Positions 62,501-64,000 of a DNA stretch of 64,000 nucleotides are shown piece by piece; within the stretch, counting starts at the first letter, position 1; every line of letters starts with the position of its first letter. Origin of the DNA: Ginsengibacter sp963792025 (GTDB lineage: Bacteria > Bacteroidota > Bacteroidia > Chitinophagales > Chitinophagaceae). The position numbers and the translations under genes were made by a program. The stretch lies in contig CAWBUS010000009.1 of NCBI GenBank assembly GCA_963792025.1, forward strand, positions 1 to 64,000, read 5' to 3'. The notes under the pieces are model-generated. The model was not told where the DNA came from and did not search any database. It saw only the letters and a list, made by a program, of their open reading frames with translations.

Positions 62501-64000
62501 TTATTTAAACTGCGGCATAATATCCCTTGCCAGTTCTACCATTTTTTTGATCCCATCTTCAGGCAAATTACCTTTTTTAAATTCAGCCAATATTTCAGGA
62601 TGCTTATTTTCCATTTGGAGTAAAAATTGTTCTTCAAATTCCTGTATATGTTTTACCGGAACGCTGTTTAATAAACCGTTAGTACCAAGATAAATAACTG
62701 CAACCTGTTTCTCAACTGCATAAGGAGTGAACTGCGGTTGCTTTAATATTTCCACGTTCCTGGCACCTTTATCCAAAACCGATTTAGTTGCTGCATCAAG
62801 ATCACCACCAAATTTTGAAAATGCTTCCATTTCACGATATAAAGCCTGGTCGAGTTTTAATGTACCTGCCACTTTTTTCATGGATTTGATTTGAGCATTA
62901 CCACCAACGCGGCTCACCGAAATACCTACGTTAATTGCGGGCCTTATACCTGCATTAAACAAGTTGCCTTCCAAGAATATCTGCCCGTCCGTAATTGAAA
63001 TAACGTTTGTAGGAATATATGCAGATACGTCACCCGCTTGTGTTTCAATAATTGGCAATGCTGTTAAAGACCCGCCACCTTTTACAAGGTGCCTGATATT
63101 TTCAGGAAGATCGTTCATCTTTTGAGCAATCTCATTTTTCGATATAATTTTTGCTGCTCTTTCCAAAAGGCGGCTGTGCAGGTAAAATACATCGCCCGGA
63201 TAAGCTTCGCGTCCCGGAGGCCTTCTTAATAATAAGAGATACCTCACGATATGCCACTGCTTGTTTACTTAAATCATCATATATGATTAATGCGGAACGA
63301 CCGGTATCACTGAAAAATTCACCAATAGCTGCACCGGCAAATGGTGCGTAAAATTGCTGTGGTGCAGGATCTGAAGCAGAAGCTGCAACAATGGTTGTAT
63401 ATTCCATTGCGCCGTTATCTTCTAATACTTTCATCACATTCGCTATGGTGGAAGCTTTTTGCCCGATTGCAACATATATGCAATATACAGGATTGCCAGC
63501 TTTATAAAATTCTTTTTGATTAATGATAGTATCAATGCAAATAGCACTTTTGCCCGTTTGCCTGTCGCCGATTACCAATTCCCTTTGGCCGCGGCCGATC
63601 GGTATCATGGCATCAATAGCTTTAATACCGGTTTGCAAGGGTTGCTTTACAGGTTCACGAAAAATTACACCGGGCGCTTTACGTTCGAGTGGCATTTCAT
63701 AAAGTTCTCCGGTGATCGGGCCTCTCCCATCGATTGGTTCGCCAAGGGTATTAATAACCCTGCCGGCCAAGCCGTCACCTACTTTTATGGACGCAATTTT
63801 TCCGGTGCGTCGCACAGTTCCACCTTCTTTAATATCTCCACTATCTCCCATCAGCACTACACCCACATTATCTTCTTCCAAATTCAAAGCAATTGCCTTT
63901 ACACCGTTTTCAAATTCAACCAACTCTCCCGAACTAACGTTATTTAATCCGTAAACCCGGGCAATTCCATCACCAATTTGTAAGACAGTTCCCACTTCTT
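62501..64000 (-). CDS. atpA: F0F1 ATP synthase subunit alpha (partial, frameshifted)
   Basis: The alpha subunit forms the regulatory sites of F1. About 500 codons are visible; the first 25-30 codons lie beyond the right end of the window. Landmarks: the Walker A GDRQTGKSAICIDTI, ALIIYDDLSKQAVAYREVSL, RRPPGREAYPGDVFYLHSRL and the C-terminal DIMPQFK. The frame breaks near 63235, where one extra base (C in the minus-strand sequence TCTCTTATT) follows REVS; the corrected reading is REVSLLLRRPPGREAYPG. This gene is essential in respiring cells, so a sequence or assembly error is the best explanation. Its distance from atpBEFH is unusual. Confidence 0.93.

Noticed and set aside
63225..63245. Programmed +1 frameshift in atpA
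   Set aside because: No shifty stop codon or stimulatory structure is seen and the neighbouring genes show the same kind of insertion; a sequence error is simpler.
1..64000. CRISPR arrays, tRNAs, rRNAs, prophage or integron features
   Set aside because: I looked in all gaps and found no regularly spaced repeats, T-loop signatures, rRNA segments, integrase genes or attC-like sites.

Overview
The window looks like a chromosomal segment of a Bacteroidota bacterium, most likely a member of the Chitinophagaceae. The evidence is gliding genes gldD and gldE next to ssb and mutY, secreted proteins with type IX secretion (T9SS) C-terminal sorting domains, a SusC-like/TonB receptor, many DUF1080, PQQ-like and GH78 type proteins, a tiny mS38-like (AURKAIP1/COX24) basic protein, few Shine-Dalgarno sequences, and repeated Bacteroidota-type -7 promoter elements (TAnnTTTG) just upstream of many genes. 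Taxonomy is inferred from gene content only.

Layout. 0-1.5 kb: a decayed IS5-like insertion sequence with both terminal inverted repeats still visible. 1.5-4.6 kb: yidD and the F-type ATP synthase genes atpB, atpE, atpF, atpH. 4.7-8.2 kb: mannonate dehydratase uxuA, a TPR membrane protein, a class D beta-lactamase coupled to a DUF3109 protein. 8.3-15.1 kb: gldD, gldE, ssb, mutY, then divergently HU, a TPR protein, the mS38-like small protein and RNase G. 15.1-18.9 kb: Uma2 protein, an HMA-like/AraC regulator and the copper ATPase copA. 19-22.8 kb: membrane protein and two secreted proteins. 22.9-31.5 kb: a TPR histidine kinase and LytTR regulator followed by a small protein and a TonB-dependent receptor, an AraC regulator and a PAS kinase. 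31.5-38.8 kb: thioesterase, Fpg-like glycosylase, hicBA toxin-antitoxin, a 963-residue T9SS protein, a drug exporter and an acetyltransferase. 38.9-44.7 kb: an MBL hydrolase, then a probable alkylation-response operon (ada, a separate Ada-type Zn-binding protein, alkB, an ABC exporter), YjbQ and a DUF985 cupin. 44.8-50 kb: ECF sigma factor with an anti-sigma/beta-barrel fusion, a PepSY-like lipoprotein, FkbM methyltransferase, DUF1080 protein. 50-62.4 kb: beta-propeller lipoprotein, EcsC, GH78 rhamnosidase, VOC, DUF1801, DUF4287, Gfo/Idh oxidoreductase, MscS channel, DinB, a CE2-like esterase and a zinc metallopeptidase. 62.5-64 kb: atpA on the minus strand, running off the right end.

Two points deserve attention. 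First, the ATP synthase genes are split: atpBEFH on the plus strand at the left end and atpA on the minus strand at the right end, with a terminator straight after atpA. This would fit a ~58 kb inversion or an assembly join. Second, at least nine genes are broken by single-base indels, including the essential atpA. In the right third most breaks are +1 insertions, and the corrected frames are clean, so many of the breaks are probably sequence errors rather than true pseudogenes. I found no CRISPR array, tRNA, rRNA or prophage.
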